A stretch of 64,000 bases of DNA from Roseobacter sp. GAI101 (GTDB lineage Bacteria > Pseudomonadota > Alphaproteobacteria > Rhodobacterales > Rhodobacteraceae), in contig NZ_DS999213.1 in assembly GCF_000156335.1 (NCBI RefSeq), positions 3,572,491 through 3,636,490 on the forward strand. The letters are read 5' to 3'. The translations under genes were made by a program, and so were the position numbers. Below the pieces are notes generated by a model. That model was not told where the DNA came from and ran no database searches. It worked only from the letters and a program-made list of their open reading frames with translations. Position 1 is the first letter of the stretch. The number at the start of each line of letters is the position of its first letter. Positions 32,934 to 42,380 of the stretch are shown here, one piece after another.

Positions 32934-33794
32934 ATGATCGACTATGACGCTCTGATGGGGCGCACCTTTCCTATTACGGAACATGCCTATACGGAAAAGG
33001 ACACGATCCTTTATGCGCTTGGGCTTGGCCTTGGAACTGATCCGCTCTCGCAGTCGCATCTGCGTGCAACCTATGAGAATGCAAAGGGGTTCGGGGCTTT
33101 GCCTGCCATGGTTAACGTTCTGGCCTATCCCGGTTTCTGGGCGAAGGACCCCAGTACGGGCCTGACATGGCAGAAAATTCTTCACGGAGAGCAAAGCCTG
33201 ACCTTATACGCGCCGTTGCCTGCGTCCGGTGTACTGCTCGGGGAAACGCGGATTACCGGCATCGTCGACAAAGGGGCGGACAAAGGTGCGCTGATCTATT
33301 CCGAACGTATCATCACTGACAAATCGACCGGTGCCAAGATCGCGAAGGTCGTCAGCACATCCTTTGCAAGAGGCGATGGCGGGTTTGGCGGATCACACGA
33401 TGCGGTCCGTCCGGTCCACCCCATGCCCGAGAGCGCGCCGGATGCCACCTTTGATTTTCAGACGCCCGAAAATGCCGCGCTGGTTTACCGGTTGTCGGGG
33501 GACATGAACCCGCTGCACGCGGACCCTGAAATTGCACGGCAAGCCGGTTTCGACAGGCCGATCTTGCACGGGCTCTGCACGCTTGGGGTGGCGTCCTGGT
33601 CAATCACCGAAGCCTTGGCGAACGGTGATTTCTCGGCGCTGACGCATCTGCAATTGCGGTTCTCGTCCCCGGTCTATCCCGGCGAAACGATCCGCACCGA
33701 GATGTGGCGCGACGGCAATGCGATCAGTTTCCGCGCCCGCGTGGTCGAACGGGATATCGTTGTTCTGAATAACGGCCTTGCGCGGCTTGGCTGA
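32934..33794 (+). CDS. MaoC-type (R)-specific enoyl-CoA hydratase 2
   Basis: A 286-residue double-hotdog protein matching the hydratase-2 domain of peroxisomal MFE-2. The catalytic motif is GDMNPLHADPEIARQAGFDRPILHGLCT, with Asp190 and His195. The C-terminus LQLRFSSPVYPGETIRTEMW also matches MFE-2. It hydrates trans-2-enoyl-CoA to (3R)-hydroxyacyl-CoA. It is first in the forward operon, has a strong AGGAGG site and lies downstream of operator 1. The matching dehydrogenase half is at 42381. Confidence 0.92.
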   Translation: MIDYDALMGRTFPITEHAYTEKDTILYALGLGLGTDPLSQSHLRATYENAKGFGALPAMVNVLAYPGFWAKDPSTGLTWQKILHGEQSLTLYAPLPASGVLLGETRITGIVDKGADKGALIYSERIITDKSTGAKIAKVVSTSFARGDGGFGGSHDAVRPVHPMPESAPDATFDFQTPENAALVYRLSGDMNPLHADPEIARQAGFDRPILHGLCTLGVASWSITEALANGDFSALTHLQLRFSSPVYPGETIRTEMWRDGNAISFRARVVERDIVVLNNGLARLG

Positions 33795-33827
33795 TCCGAA
33801 AATCGTTTGAAATCAAGGAGAGATATG

Positions 33828-34235
33828 ATGGGTGACCGGCCTCTGCCAACCATTTATCCAGAGACAGAATTCTATTGGAACGGTGCAAAAGAGGGCAAGC
33901 TGTTGCTCAACAGCTGCCCGTCCTGTGACAAGGCGTATTTCCCGCCGCGCCCGTTCTGCCCGGTTTGCGGCAATCGCGATGTTGAAATCAAGCAAGCCAG
34001 CGGCAAGGGCCGGCTGTATTCCTATATTATCAACCACCTGCCGGCACCCGGTTACGAGCCTCCCTTTACCGTCGCAGTCGTCATGCTGGACGAAGGCGTG
34101 AAAATGGTGGCTAACCTCCTCGACTGCCCCCCTGATCCCGAGGCGCTGATCCTTGATATGCCGCTCGAGGTCACCTTTGAGCAGCGCGGCGATGTTGCCA
34201 TTCCTCAGTTCAAGCCCGCAGGAGGTGTCGCATGA
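33828..34235 (+). CDS. Zn-ribbon/OB-fold acyl-CoA-associated protein (DUF35)
   Basis: A 135-residue protein with a rubredoxin-like zinc ribbon (LNSCPSCDKAYFPPRPFCPVCGN, four Cys near 24-43) followed by an OB-fold (GKGRLYSYIINHLPAPGYEPPFTVAVVML). Such DUF35 proteins bind acyl-CoA and form complexes with thiolase-fold partners, as ChsH2 does with Ltp2. It overlaps the thiolase gene by 4 bp, supporting a complex. ATG 33828 is 7 nt after AGGAG; ATG 33825 is equally near. Confidence 0.9.
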   Translation: MGDRPLPTIYPETEFYWNGAKEGKLLLNSCPSCDKAYFPPRPFCPVCGNRDVEIKQASGKGRLYSYIINHLPAPGYEPPFTVAVVMLDEGVKMVANLLDCPPDPEALILDMPLEVTFEQRGDVAIPQFKPAGGVA

Positions 34236-35377
34236 CCCGTGCGTCCATAGCCATCGTCGGTGCCGCCGAAACCACGCGTATGGGCAAAGTTCCCGAACTT
34301 AGCCAGACAGGACTGCACGCCGATGCTGCGCTGAATGCCTTGGCCGATTGCGGTCTGACCCTGGCGGATATCGACGGGGTTGCGACCGCCGGGCATGATG
34401 TGGCCGAGATCATTCAATACCTCGGCATCACACCGACGTGGTACGATGGCACATCGGTGGGGGGCTGTTCCTTTATCACGCTGGTACGTCATGCGGCGGC
34501 GGCGATCGAAACGGGGCTGTGCAAGACGGTTCTGATCACCCACGGCGAAAGCGGGCGTTCCAACAACCGCAGCCACCGGCCCTTGTTTCCGTCCATGCAG
34601 CAGCAGGAATTTGAATCGATTTACGGCCCGCTGTTCCCGCCATCACGCTTCACGCTTCCGGTGATGCGCAAGATGAAAGACGATGGCCTGACCGTGGAAC
34701 AGATTGCCATGGTCGCCGTGGTGCAACGCGAATGGGCCGCACTTCACCCGCGCGCAACGGCCCATGATCCGCTTACGGTTGACGATGTTCTGAACTCGAA
34801 AATGATCGCATATCCTTTCCGCAAGCTGATGTGTTGTCTGGTCAGCGATGGCGGCGGCGCGTTGATCCTGACCAGCGCGGACCGGGCAAAAGATTTCCCG
34901 ACCAAACCGGTTTACCTGCGCGGCATGGGCGGCGAAAGCGCCGAAGGGCCGATGATCTCGCAGATGGAAAGCTTTTCGTCCTCCAAGGCCTTCCGTGTCT
35001 CTGGCAAAATGGCGTTCGAGAGCGCGGGCATCACCCATTCGGATGTCGACCACCTGATGATCTATGACGCCTTTGCGCATCTGCCGATCTACGGGCTTGA
35101 GGATCTTGGCTTTGTTAAACCGGGCGAAGGCGGGGCTTTCATCGCCGAGGGTCATACCCGACCGGGTGGCGCATTGCCGTTGAACACCAATGGCGGCGGG
35201 CTGTCATATATGCACTCTGGCATGTACGGGATGTTCGCCTTGCAAGAAAGCGTGCGGCAGATGCGCGGCGTGTCGCCAGCGCAGATCAAAGACGCAAAGC
35301 TGTCTTTGGTGCACGGGGTCGGTGGCATGTTCTCGGCCGCGGCAACGGCGGTTCTGACATCGGAGGACCAGTGGTGA
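34232..35377 (+). CDS. thiolase / lipid-transfer-like protein (SCP-x family)
   Basis: A 381-residue thiolase-superfamily protein. The first half ends with VGGCSFITLVRHAAAAIETGLCK, where the Cys fits the thiolase nucleophile position. The C-terminal half has NTNGGGLSYMHSGMYG near 309-324 and LVHGVGGMFSAAATAVL near 353, the HGxGG element. It belongs to the SCP-x/Ltp branch and its neighbour is the DUF35 partner. It may cleave the beta-ketoacyl-CoA by thiolysis, or act as a retro-aldolase as Ltp2 does. The retained Cys favours thiolysis. Confidence 0.87.
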   Translation: MTRASIAIVGAAETTRMGKVPELSQTGLHADAALNALADCGLTLADIDGVATAGHDVAEIIQYLGITPTWYDGTSVGGCSFITLVRHAAAAIETGLCKTVLITHGESGRSNNRSHRPLFPSMQQQEFESIYGPLFPPSRFTLPVMRKMKDDGLTVEQIAMVAVVQREWAALHPRATAHDPLTVDDVLNSKMIAYPFRKLMCCLVSDGGGALILTSADRAKDFPTKPVYLRGMGGESAEGPMISQMESFSSSKAFRVSGKMAFESAGITHSDVDHLMIYDAFAHLPIYGLEDLGFVKPGEGGAFIAEGHTRPGGALPLNTNGGGLSYMHSGMYGMFALQESVRQMRGVSPAQIKDAKLSLVHGVGGMFSAAATAVLTSEDQW

Positions 35378-36159
35378 GCTTTGCCGAAAAGACGGTCTGC
35401 GTATCGGGCGGCACCAGCGGCATCAATCTGGGCATCGCCAGGCATTTCGCGCGGGCAGGGGCCAAGGTCTTTGTCTTTTCGCGCGATCCGGCCAAGGTCG
35501 ACGCGGCGGTCGTCGAGTTGCGTGGCTTGGGGGCAGAGGCGCAGGGATGTTCGGCTGATGTGCGCAGTGCCGATGCGGTATCGGATGCGATTGGCCAATG
35601 TGCTGACGCGTTCGGGCCGATCGATATTCTGGTGTCCGGTGCTGCGGGAAACTTTGTCGCGCGGGCGGCAGATATTTCGTCGAACGGGTTTCGCGCGGTG
35701 CTTGAGATCGACGTGCTGGGCACCCATCACGTCATGCACGCCGCATGGCCGCATCTGCGCAAACCGGGGGCGTCGGTGATCAACCTGTCTGCAGGTCAGG
35801 CCAGCGTCGCGATGATCGGGCAGGCCCATGTTTGCGCGGCCAAGGCTGGCGTGGACATGCTGACACGGACCCTTGCGCTGGAATGGGGCCCTCATGGTGT
35901 GCGGGTGAATTCCATTGTGCCGGGGCCGATTGGCGACACCGAAGGTGTGAAGCGGTTAATGCCAGATGCCGCGTCGCTGGATGCCAAGATACAGTCCATT
36001 CCGCTGCGCCGGATGGGATCAACACAAGACGTGGCTGATCTGTGTGATTTTCTATGCTCGGACAGGGCCGGATATATTACGGGCACCGTGATCCCCGTGG
36101 ATGGGGGCGCGATACTGAACCCCATGCCGACCAGAATGGAGGCGTTTATCGATGGGTAA
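35371..36159 (+). CDS. SDR, 2,4-dienoyl-CoA reductase-like (DECR2 type)
   Basis: A 262-residue short-chain dehydrogenase. The cofactor motif is GGTSGINLGIA, and SGAAGNF, EIDVLGTHHVMHAAWPHL and AKAGVDMLTRTLALEWGPHGVRVNSIVPGPI follow. The canonical Tyr-x3-Lys Tyr is absent: the segment reads QAHVCAAKAG, as in peroxisomal DECR2. It would therefore reduce 2,4-dienoyl-CoA or another unsaturated acyl-CoA with NADPH. It overlaps the thiolase gene by 7 bp (GTG at 35371 or 35374) and the next gene by 8 bp. Confidence 0.88.
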   Translation: MVSFAEKTVCVSGGTSGINLGIARHFARAGAKVFVFSRDPAKVDAAVVELRGLGAEAQGCSADVRSADAVSDAIGQCADAFGPIDILVSGAAGNFVARAADISSNGFRAVLEIDVLGTHHVMHAAWPHLRKPGASVINLSAGQASVAMIGQAHVCAAKAGVDMLTRTLALEWGPHGVRVNSIVPGPIGDTEGVKRLMPDAASLDAKIQSIPLRRMGSTQDVADLCDFLCSDRAGYITGTVIPVDGGAILNPMPTRMEAFIDG

Positions 36160-38611
36160 AGGGTCGCTTGCGGGCCTGCGGGTTCTGGACCTGACCGACC
36201 AGCGCGGTGTTCTGACGGGGCGGATGCTGGCCTGTATGGGCGCGGATGTGCTTCAGATTGAACCCGCCACAGGGTCGACTGCCCGCGCCATGGCCCCCTT
36301 TGACACGGACGGGGCATCGTTGTTCTGGGCCGCTTATCGCGCAGGGCGGCGGTCGCTTGTGTTGGACCGCGACAGCGACCACGCGCGGCTGATGGCGCTT
36401 GCCGCTGTTGCCGACGTGGTTCTGGAAAGCGGGGTGCCCGGACGGGACGTATTCCTCGAGACGGATGCACTGTTGCAGGTCAACGCCGGAGTGGTGCATT
36501 CCATCGTGACGCCTTTTGGACTGGACGGCCCGAAAGCGGGCTATGCCGACAGCGATCTGACGCTATGGGCTGCTGGCGGGCCGCTCAAGCCTACCGAAAG
36601 TCAGGCGGGCATCCCGACCCGCGTGACCCTGCAGCAAGCCTATCATCATGCGGCGGCAGATGCGCTTTGCGGGATCATGGTCGCCCTTGAGGCGCGCAGG
36701 CGCGGCGGGCAGGGCCAGCGGGTTGTCACCAGCGCACAGGCGTCGGCCACGCAATGCACCTTGAGTTTGTCGATGGCGTCGGTGATCGGTCACCCCAATT
36801 ACGTCTTCCGCGCCGAGGTGAAATCCAAGAAGAAACGCGAGCTTGACCTGTCAGGATCGGGGTCGCGGACGCAGCGGTCGAAATGGCCGGTCAAGGACGG
36901 CATCGTTGAAATGCACCTTGCTCTTGGTCCGGCGGCAGGGCGGTTCACCAATGCGCTGTTTGCGCTCATGGCCGCGCGCGGGGCCTGTTCGCCCAAATTC
37001 GCCGCATGGGATTGGGTCACGCTGCCCCCCAAGATCGAGAACGATGAAATTACCGACGAGGAGATGGAGCAGGCGCGCACAGAGGTGGCCGATTTCCTTG
37101 CCTCCATGACCAAGCTTGAGGCCGTGGAGATGGCGTTGCAGCACCGTCTGATGCTGGCCCCGATCATGACGGTCGCGGATCTGGCCAACAGTCCCCATAG
37201 CAAAGCGCGCGGCTTTTTGCAGCAGGTTGGCGCACTGTCCTTACCGGGAAAACTGGCGCTTGGCTTTGACGAAGGGTTTGCCCCGCTGCGCCCCGCGCCC
37301 GATCCGGGCGAGGGCGGCGCAGAGGCCGAGGCAGATTGGCTTGCCAATCGTGATGGTGCCAGACCCTTTGCCGCGGCCCGCACTGTGACCAAAGTTGCGC
37401 GACCCCTTGAAAATATCACCGTCCTTGATTTGTCCTGGGTGGTCGCAGGCCCGATGATCGGGCGCAATCTGGCTGATTTCGGCGCGCAGGTCATTCGTGT
37501 CGAAAGCGCCCGCAAACCCGAGGTTGCACGTTTGACCGGCCCCTATCCCGAAGGAGTTCGCGATCTGAACCGGTCGGGGTTGTATGAAAACTGCAATGCA
37601 GGAAAATTGGGTCTGACGCTTGACCTGTCCCAGGATGCAGGGCGGGCGTTGGTCAAGGAACTGGCGGGAAAAGTCGACGTGTTGGTCGAAAGCTTTGCCC
37701 CCGGTAAGATGGACAAATGGGGGTTGGACTACGACACCTTGTCCAAAGACAATCCTGGATTGGTCATGCTGTCGACATCACTGATGGGGCAGTCGGGGCC
37801 GTGGTCTGCCCTGGCGGGGTTTGGCAATATCGGTGCCGCAATGTCGGGGCTTCAGGTGCTTGCCGGTCGCGATGTATCGGCCCCGATTGGCCCCTATGGA
37901 CCCTACACAGATTTCGTGGCCCCGCGTTTGGCCTTTCCCGTATTGCTGGCAGCCTTGGAAGTGAAACGCCTGACAGGCAAGGGCAGGCAGTTGGATGTCA
38001 GTCAAGCCGAGGCGGGGATGCAGTTCATTGCCGAAGCGTTTGCCGATTATGCCGCCACCGGACGGGTGCCGGTTGCAGACGGTAACCGCGATCCGCACTG
38101 CGTCCCGAACGAAGTCTACCCCTGCATCGCACCTGAGGGCGAAACCGCATGGGTAGCCGTATCTGCCACATCAGACGCCGCATGGATCGCCCTGCGTGAC
38201 GAAACCGGGCTGGCGGCGCTGGCTGATCCGGCGTTCGAGACGCTGGAAGGCCGCCGCGCGGCCGAGGCGGAGATTGATACGATCCTTGCCGATTGGTGTC
38301 GGGGTCAAACCCCCGAGGCTGTGGAACAGCGGCTGCAAGCGCGCGGGGTGGCGGCGCATGTTGTCGCGTCGCCTGCGGATCTGGCTGAGGATGCGCAGCT
38401 TGGCGCATGGGGACATTTCCAGACCTTGCCCAGAACCGACGGCACGCCCGCCCATCACGAGGCCTGCCGTTTTCAACTGGGTATGACGCCAGCCAAGACG
38501 GCGCGTGCGGCACCGGAATACGGGCGGGATAACCACCAAATTCTGGCAGACTATCTGGGGCTGGATGCAGCGCAGATTGATGCGCTGGAAAGGGATGGAG
38601 TTCTGACCTGA
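36152..38611 (+). CDS. tandem two-domain CaiB/BaiF CoA-transferase
   Basis: An 819-residue protein with two class III CoA-transferase modules in one chain. The N-terminal one starts LAGLRVLDLTDQRGVLTGRMLACMGADVLQIEP and covers about 1-400; it is short and less conserved. The second begins near 420, NITVLDLSWVVAGPMIGRNLADFGAQVIRVES, and continues with the usual GFGNIGAAMSGLQVLAG and RGQTPEAVEQRLQARGVAAHVV. Most CaiB proteins are about 400 residues and act as interlocked dimers, so this fusion may form a pseudo-dimer. Its substrate is probably the organic acid of the pathway. Confidence 0.9.
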   Translation: MGKGSLAGLRVLDLTDQRGVLTGRMLACMGADVLQIEPATGSTARAMAPFDTDGASLFWAAYRAGRRSLVLDRDSDHARLMALAAVADVVLESGVPGRDVFLETDALLQVNAGVVHSIVTPFGLDGPKAGYADSDLTLWAAGGPLKPTESQAGIPTRVTLQQAYHHAAADALCGIMVALEARRRGGQGQRVVTSAQASATQCTLSLSMASVIGHPNYVFRAEVKSKKKRELDLSGSGSRTQRSKWPVKDGIVEMHLALGPAAGRFTNALFALMAARGACSPKFAAWDWVTLPPKIENDEITDEEMEQARTEVADFLASMTKLEAVEMALQHRLMLAPIMTVADLANSPHSKARGFLQQVGALSLPGKLALGFDEGFAPLRPAPDPGEGGAEAEADWLANRDGARPFAAARTVTKVARPLENITVLDLSWVVAGPMIGRNLADFGAQVIRVESARKPEVARLTGPYPEGVRDLNRSGLYENCNAGKLGLTLDLSQDAGRALVKELAGKVDVLVESFAPGKMDKWGLDYDTLSKDNPGLVMLSTSLMGQSGPWSALAGFGNIGAAMSGLQVLAGRDVSAPIGPYGPYTDFVAPRLAFPVLLAALEVKRLTGKGRQLDVSQAEAGMQFIAEAFADYAATGRVPVADGNRDPHCVPNEVYPCIAPEGETAWVAVSATSDAAWIALRDETGLAALADPAFETLEGRRAAEAEIDTILADWCRGQTPEAVEQRLQARGVAAHVVASPADLAEDAQLGAWGHFQTLPRTDGTPAHHEACRFQLGMTPAKTARAAPEYGRDNHQILADYLGLDAAQIDALERDGVLT

Positions 38612-38659
38612 ACGGCCTGACACACGGGGCAGGTTTTCAACCCGATTAACAGTTTTCCC

Positions 38660-38689
38660 AAAGGGCCACGGGTTTCCCCGTGGCCCTTT
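38660..38689. terminator. bidirectional terminator hairpin
   Basis: A perfect 13-bp stem (AAAGGGCCACGGG with CCCGTGGCCCTTT) and a TTTC loop between convergent genes ending at 38611 (+) and 38710 (-). The A/T-rich ends suit termination in both directions. Confidence 0.88.
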
Positions 38690-38709
38690 CAGCATATGGC
38701 AATAACCGC

Positions 38710-39507
38710 TTACCGAAAGTCAAAGCGTGGCGGTTGCTTCTTGGTAAAGCGGTCGATTGCGTCTTTGTGGTAAGTGCTCGACAGGCATATGGCTTGCGCC
38801 TGTGCTTCGAGCTCAAGCAGTGCGTTGCTATCAAGCTCCATCGACCGGGCCGAAATCGCCTTGGTCATCGCAAAGGCTGTGCGCGAGGTGTCGCACATCA
38901 TGCGGGCAATCGCTTGGGCGCGGGGCAAAAGGTCATCGACGGCCAGCACTTCCATGCAGATGCCAAGACGTTGGGCTTCTTCTGCGTGAACGGTGCGGCC
39001 CGTGTAGAACAATTCGCGAGCGCGTTGCAGGCCGATCATCCGTGGCAGCGAATAGAACAGATTGCCATCCGGCACCGCCCCGACTTTGCAGAAGGACGCA
39101 TTGAAGCTCGCCCTCTCGGACGCCAATATGATGTCCCCGGTCAGCGCCAGACCCAGACCGGCACCATAGGCAGGGCCATCGACCGCGACGATGACAGGCA
39201 CCTGCAAGTCGCGCAGCAATGTGATCCAGCGATGCAGGTATTTCATCCGGGGCAGTATATCCTCGGCCCCGGTGACCAGTCCGGCCTTGTGGTTCGCCAA
39301 CATCTTTTTCAGATCACCGCCGGCGCAAAACACGCCGCCCGACCCGGTCAGGATCACCGCCTGAAGATCGGCATCGACCGACAGGTCCTGCATCGCGCTG
39401 GACAGGCCTTCGCGCATCGCGTCAGACAAGGCGTTCCGAGAGGCGGGTTCGTTCATGGTCAGCGTCACGACGCCGCCATCGCGGGTGATTTGCAAAGCGT
39501 CGGTCAT
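38710..39507 (-). CDS. enoyl-CoA hydratase/isomerase (crotonase family)
   Basis: A 265-residue crotonase. It has the oxyanion-hole segments RNALSDAMREGL near 17 and FCAGGDLKKML near 60, and VAVDGPAYGAGLGLALTGDIILASERASF near 105-130. The Glu pair of hydratases is not obvious, so isomerase or other crotonase chemistry is possible. It is the last gene of the minus operon and overlaps the ligase by 4 bp (ATGA). Confidence 0.9.
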   Translation of the reverse strand: MTDALQITRDGGVVTLTMNEPASRNALSDAMREGLSSAMQDLSVDADLQAVILTGSGGVFCAGGDLKKMLANHKAGLVTGAEDILPRMKYLHRWITLLRDLQVPVIVAVDGPAYGAGLGLALTGDIILASERASFNASFCKVGAVPDGNLFYSLPRMIGLQRARELFYTGRTVHAEEAQRLGICMEVLAVDDLLPRAQAIARMMCDTSRTAFAMTKAISARSMELDSNALLELEAQAQAICLSSTYHKDAIDRFTKKQPPRFDFR

Positions 39508-41108
39508 GTCGCAGCTTCCTTTGTGTATTCAGACCCTTGGCTTGCCAGAACCTGGGCCTTGATCGTCATTTTATCGAGCTTGTTGGTCGCGGACAGGGGC
39601 AGGGGCCCTTGCCAGATTGTCATGCCACGCGGGGCCTTGTAATGGGCGATGCGTTCGCGACAAAAGGCGATCAGCTCGTCTTCGCTGGCGGGCTTTCCGT
39701 CGTGCAGGGCGACGGCGGCATAGACCATTTCACCCCACTTGGCATGCGGCACGCCGAAAACGGCAGCCTGCGCGACTGCGGGGTGTTTGCTCAGGGCATT
39801 TTCAGTCTCGATCGGATAGACGTTTTCCCCGCCCGAGATGATCATTTCCTTGGTACGGCCCGCGATGGTCAGATAGCCATCGGCGTCCATCACGCCTGCG
39901 TCGCCCGTGTGGAAGAATCCACCGCGCATGGCGTGGGCGGTTTCTTGGGGGCGGTTCCAATAACCGTTCATTACCTGCGGCCCGCGCACTACGATTTCGC
40001 CCGGGGTGCCGGTCGGCACAGGATTGTCGTCCGCATCCACGATCCGCAGATCCGAATACAGGATCGGGCGGCCCACCGTGCTGAGCTTGTCCAGCATCGG
40101 ATTGCCCGGGATATGATCCGCCGGTTCAAGAACTGACAGCACTGGCGATGTTTCGGTCAGCCCATAGCCTTGGCAAAAAGTGATGCCGGGAATGGCTGCA
40201 ATCGCGCGCTCCATCAGGGTGACGGGCATCGGGGACGCCCCGTATGTCAGCACGCGGATCGACGAAAAATCGAACTCGGGGAAGCGCGGATGGTTCATCA
40301 CCATGTTCAGCATGGTCGGGACCATCGTCATTGTGGTGATCTTTTGCGCTTCGATCATGCGCAGGGTGTCCACGACTTCGAATTTCGGCTGAACAACCAT
40401 CGTTGTGCCGTAGGCCAGCGCCGTGAACACACGGCTGCCCGTGCCAAGGTGGAACAGCGGCCCCGACAGCAGCAGAACATCATCCTGCCGATAGCCATAC
40501 AGATGGCCCGATCCGGTGGCATTCACGAGAAAGTTCGAATGGCTTAGCATGACGCCTTTGGGCTGACCGGTGGTGCCTGACGTATAGAACAGGATCATCG
40601 TGTCGTCGGACCGGCTCGCACTCTCGTCAAAAGCATTATCCGCAACGGCGGGGGCCTCGGCGATCAGAGTGTCATAGTGCAGTGTGCCGTCGGGCAGATC
40701 GTCGGCGGGTTGATCCCAGTCGGCAAGGATCAGCGTTTGCAGCGACGGGCATTGCGCCAACAGGTCAGCGGCCTGTTCGTGGAAATGACGGTCGAAGATC
40801 AAGATAGCGGGGGTTGCATCACCAATCACGCCGACCATTTCCTCGACCGACAGACGGTGATTGATCGGCACGGAAATCGCCCCGATCATCGACGGGACCA
40901 CGTAGATCTCGACGATCCAATGGGAGTTCAGACCAAGATACGCAACACGGTCGCCGGGTTTGACGCCCAGCTTCTCCAACTGCCAGGCAATGGCATGCAC
41001 GCGGCGGTTCATTTGTGCCCAGCTGTAATCGCGGCCCTCGAAATGGGTGGCGCGCCAGTCGGGACGTTGATACGCATATTTGCGTATGAAATCGGGGTAA
41101 CGGATCAT
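39504..41108 (-). CDS. acyl-CoA synthetase (AMP-forming)
   Basis: A 534-residue ANL-family ligase. Motifs are ILFYTSGTTGQPKG near 170, GYGLTETSP near 300, HTGDAGVMDADGYLTIAGR near 385-405 and the C-terminal Lys region PLSATNKLDKM near 515. It activates a carboxylic acid to the CoA thioester. The start is placed at ATG 41108, which overlaps the dehydrogenase stop (ATGA); the longer frame to 41222 lies inside that gene. It is the middle gene of the minus operon. Confidence 0.92.
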   Translation of the reverse strand: MIRYPDFIRKYAYQRPDWRATHFEGRDYSWAQMNRRVHAIAWQLEKLGVKPGDRVAYLGLNSHWIVEIYVVPSMIGAISVPINHRLSVEEMVGVIGDATPAILIFDRHFHEQAADLLAQCPSLQTLILADWDQPADDLPDGTLHYDTLIAEAPAVADNAFDESASRSDDTMILFYTSGTTGQPKGVMLSHSNFLVNATGSGHLYGYRQDDVLLLSGPLFHLGTGSRVFTALAYGTTMVVQPKFEVVDTLRMIEAQKITTMTMVPTMLNMVMNHPRFPEFDFSSIRVLTYGASPMPVTLMERAIAAIPGITFCQGYGLTETSPVLSVLEPADHIPGNPMLDKLSTVGRPILYSDLRIVDADDNPVPTGTPGEIVVRGPQVMNGYWNRPQETAHAMRGGFFHTGDAGVMDADGYLTIAGRTKEMIISGGENVYPIETENALSKHPAVAQAAVFGVPHAKWGEMVYAAVALHDGKPASEDELIAFCRERIAHYKAPRGMTIWQGPLPLSATNKLDKMTIKAQVLASQGSEYTKEAAT

Positions 41109-42259
41109 TTCCGTCCTCCAAGCACCGAACGGCCAATAATCTCGCGCATGACCTCGCCGGTACCGCCGGCAATGCGCCCAACGCGGGCATCGGCCCATGC
41201 ACGGGCAATCGGATATTCCCACATATAGCCATAGCCGCCGAACATTTGCAGCAAGTCGTCAAGACACCGGCACAAGGTTTCCGAGGTCAGCATTTTGCCC
41301 ATCGCGGCATCAACGGCGTCCAATTCCCCCGCCACATGCAGTTCAAGACATTTATCGGTGAACACACGCATCAGAACGGATTGGGCTTTGATCTCGGCCA
41401 GTTTGAAACGCGTGTTCTGGAAATCGGCGATGGTCTTGCCGAAAGCCTTGCGTTCGGTGACGTGGTCGATGGTCCACTGCAGCGCAGCTTCAAGCGCTGC
41501 GGTGGCGCGAACGCATTGCAACAGACGTTCCTGTGGAAGTTGCTCCATCAGTTGGTAAAAACCACGGCCCTCTGCCCCCAGCAGGTTGGTCGCGGGGACG
41601 CGGACGTTGTCAAAGAACAGTTCAGCGGTGTCCTGCGCCTTCCAGCCAATTTTTTCCAACAGCTGGCTGCCCTTGCGAAAGCCCGGCGTGTCAGCGGGAA
41701 CCAGCAGCAGCGACGTGCCTTTTGCACCCAGTGCCGGATCGGTCTTGCAGGCAAGGACCACAATATCGCAATTGCCGCCGTTGGTAATGAACACCTTTTG
41801 ACCGTTGATGACGTAATCATCGCCGTCACGGATCGCGGTGGTTTTGATGCCTTGCACATCCGATCCGGCAGCCGGTTCAGTCATGGCAATGGCTCCGATG
41901 GCCTCGCCTGCGGCCATCTTGGGCAGCCATTCCTGCTTCACCGCGTCGCTGCCGTAATGCAGGATATAGGGGGCCACGATGTCGGAGTGCAGGGAGAACC
42001 CAGGCCCCATCGCGCCAGCGGCGGCCAGTTCTTCCATCACCACCATCGAAAACAGAAAGTCGGCACCGGCACCGCCATATTCTTCGGGCATTGCCGCGCA
42101 CAAAAGACCGTTTTCCCCGGCCTTGCGCCAGGCGTCGCGGCTGACCCGGCCATCTTTTTCCCACTGCGCGTGGTGCGGCGTGATTTCCTCGGCGACGAAG
42201 CGCCGGACCTGGTCGCGGAACATCTCGTGGTCTTCATTAAATACGGTGCGCTTGAACAT
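41105..42259 (-). CDS. acyl-CoA dehydrogenase
   Basis: A 384-residue FAD-dependent acyl-CoA dehydrogenase: N-terminal helices with MPEEYGGAGADF near 58-70, the FAD-binding AIAMTEPAAGSDVQGI, and C-terminal VTERKAFGKTIADFQNTRF and QMFGGYGYMWEYPI. The usual C-terminal catalytic YEGT reads RIAGGTGEVMREI, so the base must lie elsewhere, as in other bacterial homologues. It is first in the minus operon and divergent from the SDR at 42381; the shared palindrome lies between them. Confidence 0.93.
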   Translation of the reverse strand: MFKRTVFNEDHEMFRDQVRRFVAEEITPHHAQWEKDGRVSRDAWRKAGENGLLCAAMPEEYGGAGADFLFSMVVMEELAAAGAMGPGFSLHSDIVAPYILHYGSDAVKQEWLPKMAAGEAIGAIAMTEPAAGSDVQGIKTTAIRDGDDYVINGQKVFITNGGNCDIVVLACKTDPALGAKGTSLLLVPADTPGFRKGSQLLEKIGWKAQDTAELFFDNVRVPATNLLGAEGRGFYQLMEQLPQERLLQCVRATAALEAALQWTIDHVTERKAFGKTIADFQNTRFKLAEIKAQSVLMRVFTDKCLELHVAGELDAVDAAMGKMLTSETLCRCLDDLLQMFGGYGYMWEYPIARAWADARVGRIAGGTGEVMREIIGRSVLGGRK

Positions 42260-42315
42260 CGTGCGGTTCCTCCCTCATGTCGTGCGTCAAAAACTTTGAC
42301 GGTGTCAGGGAACTC

Positions 42316-42348
42316 TAATTAGCTTGCATATTATAATCAAGCTAATTA
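42316..42348. promoter_or_regulatory. palindromic operator, site 2, divergent promoter region
   Basis: TAATTAGCTTG and CAAGCTAATTA form an 11+11 bp perfect inverted repeat around an 11-bp AT-rich centre. The centre carries a TATAAT-like sequence (42332-42337) readable on both strands. It lies between divergent starts at 42259 (-) and 42381 (+). Binding here would block both promoters, as expected for a MarR repressor. Confidence 0.8.
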
Positions 42349-42380
42349 TAACTGCTGGAAATCATCTGGAGGAGACAGGT

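Noticed and set aside
41246-42322. Open frame of 358 codons on the plus strand opposite the acyl-CoA dehydrogenase
   Set aside because: Antisense of a gene with complete family motifs; no recognisable protein features.
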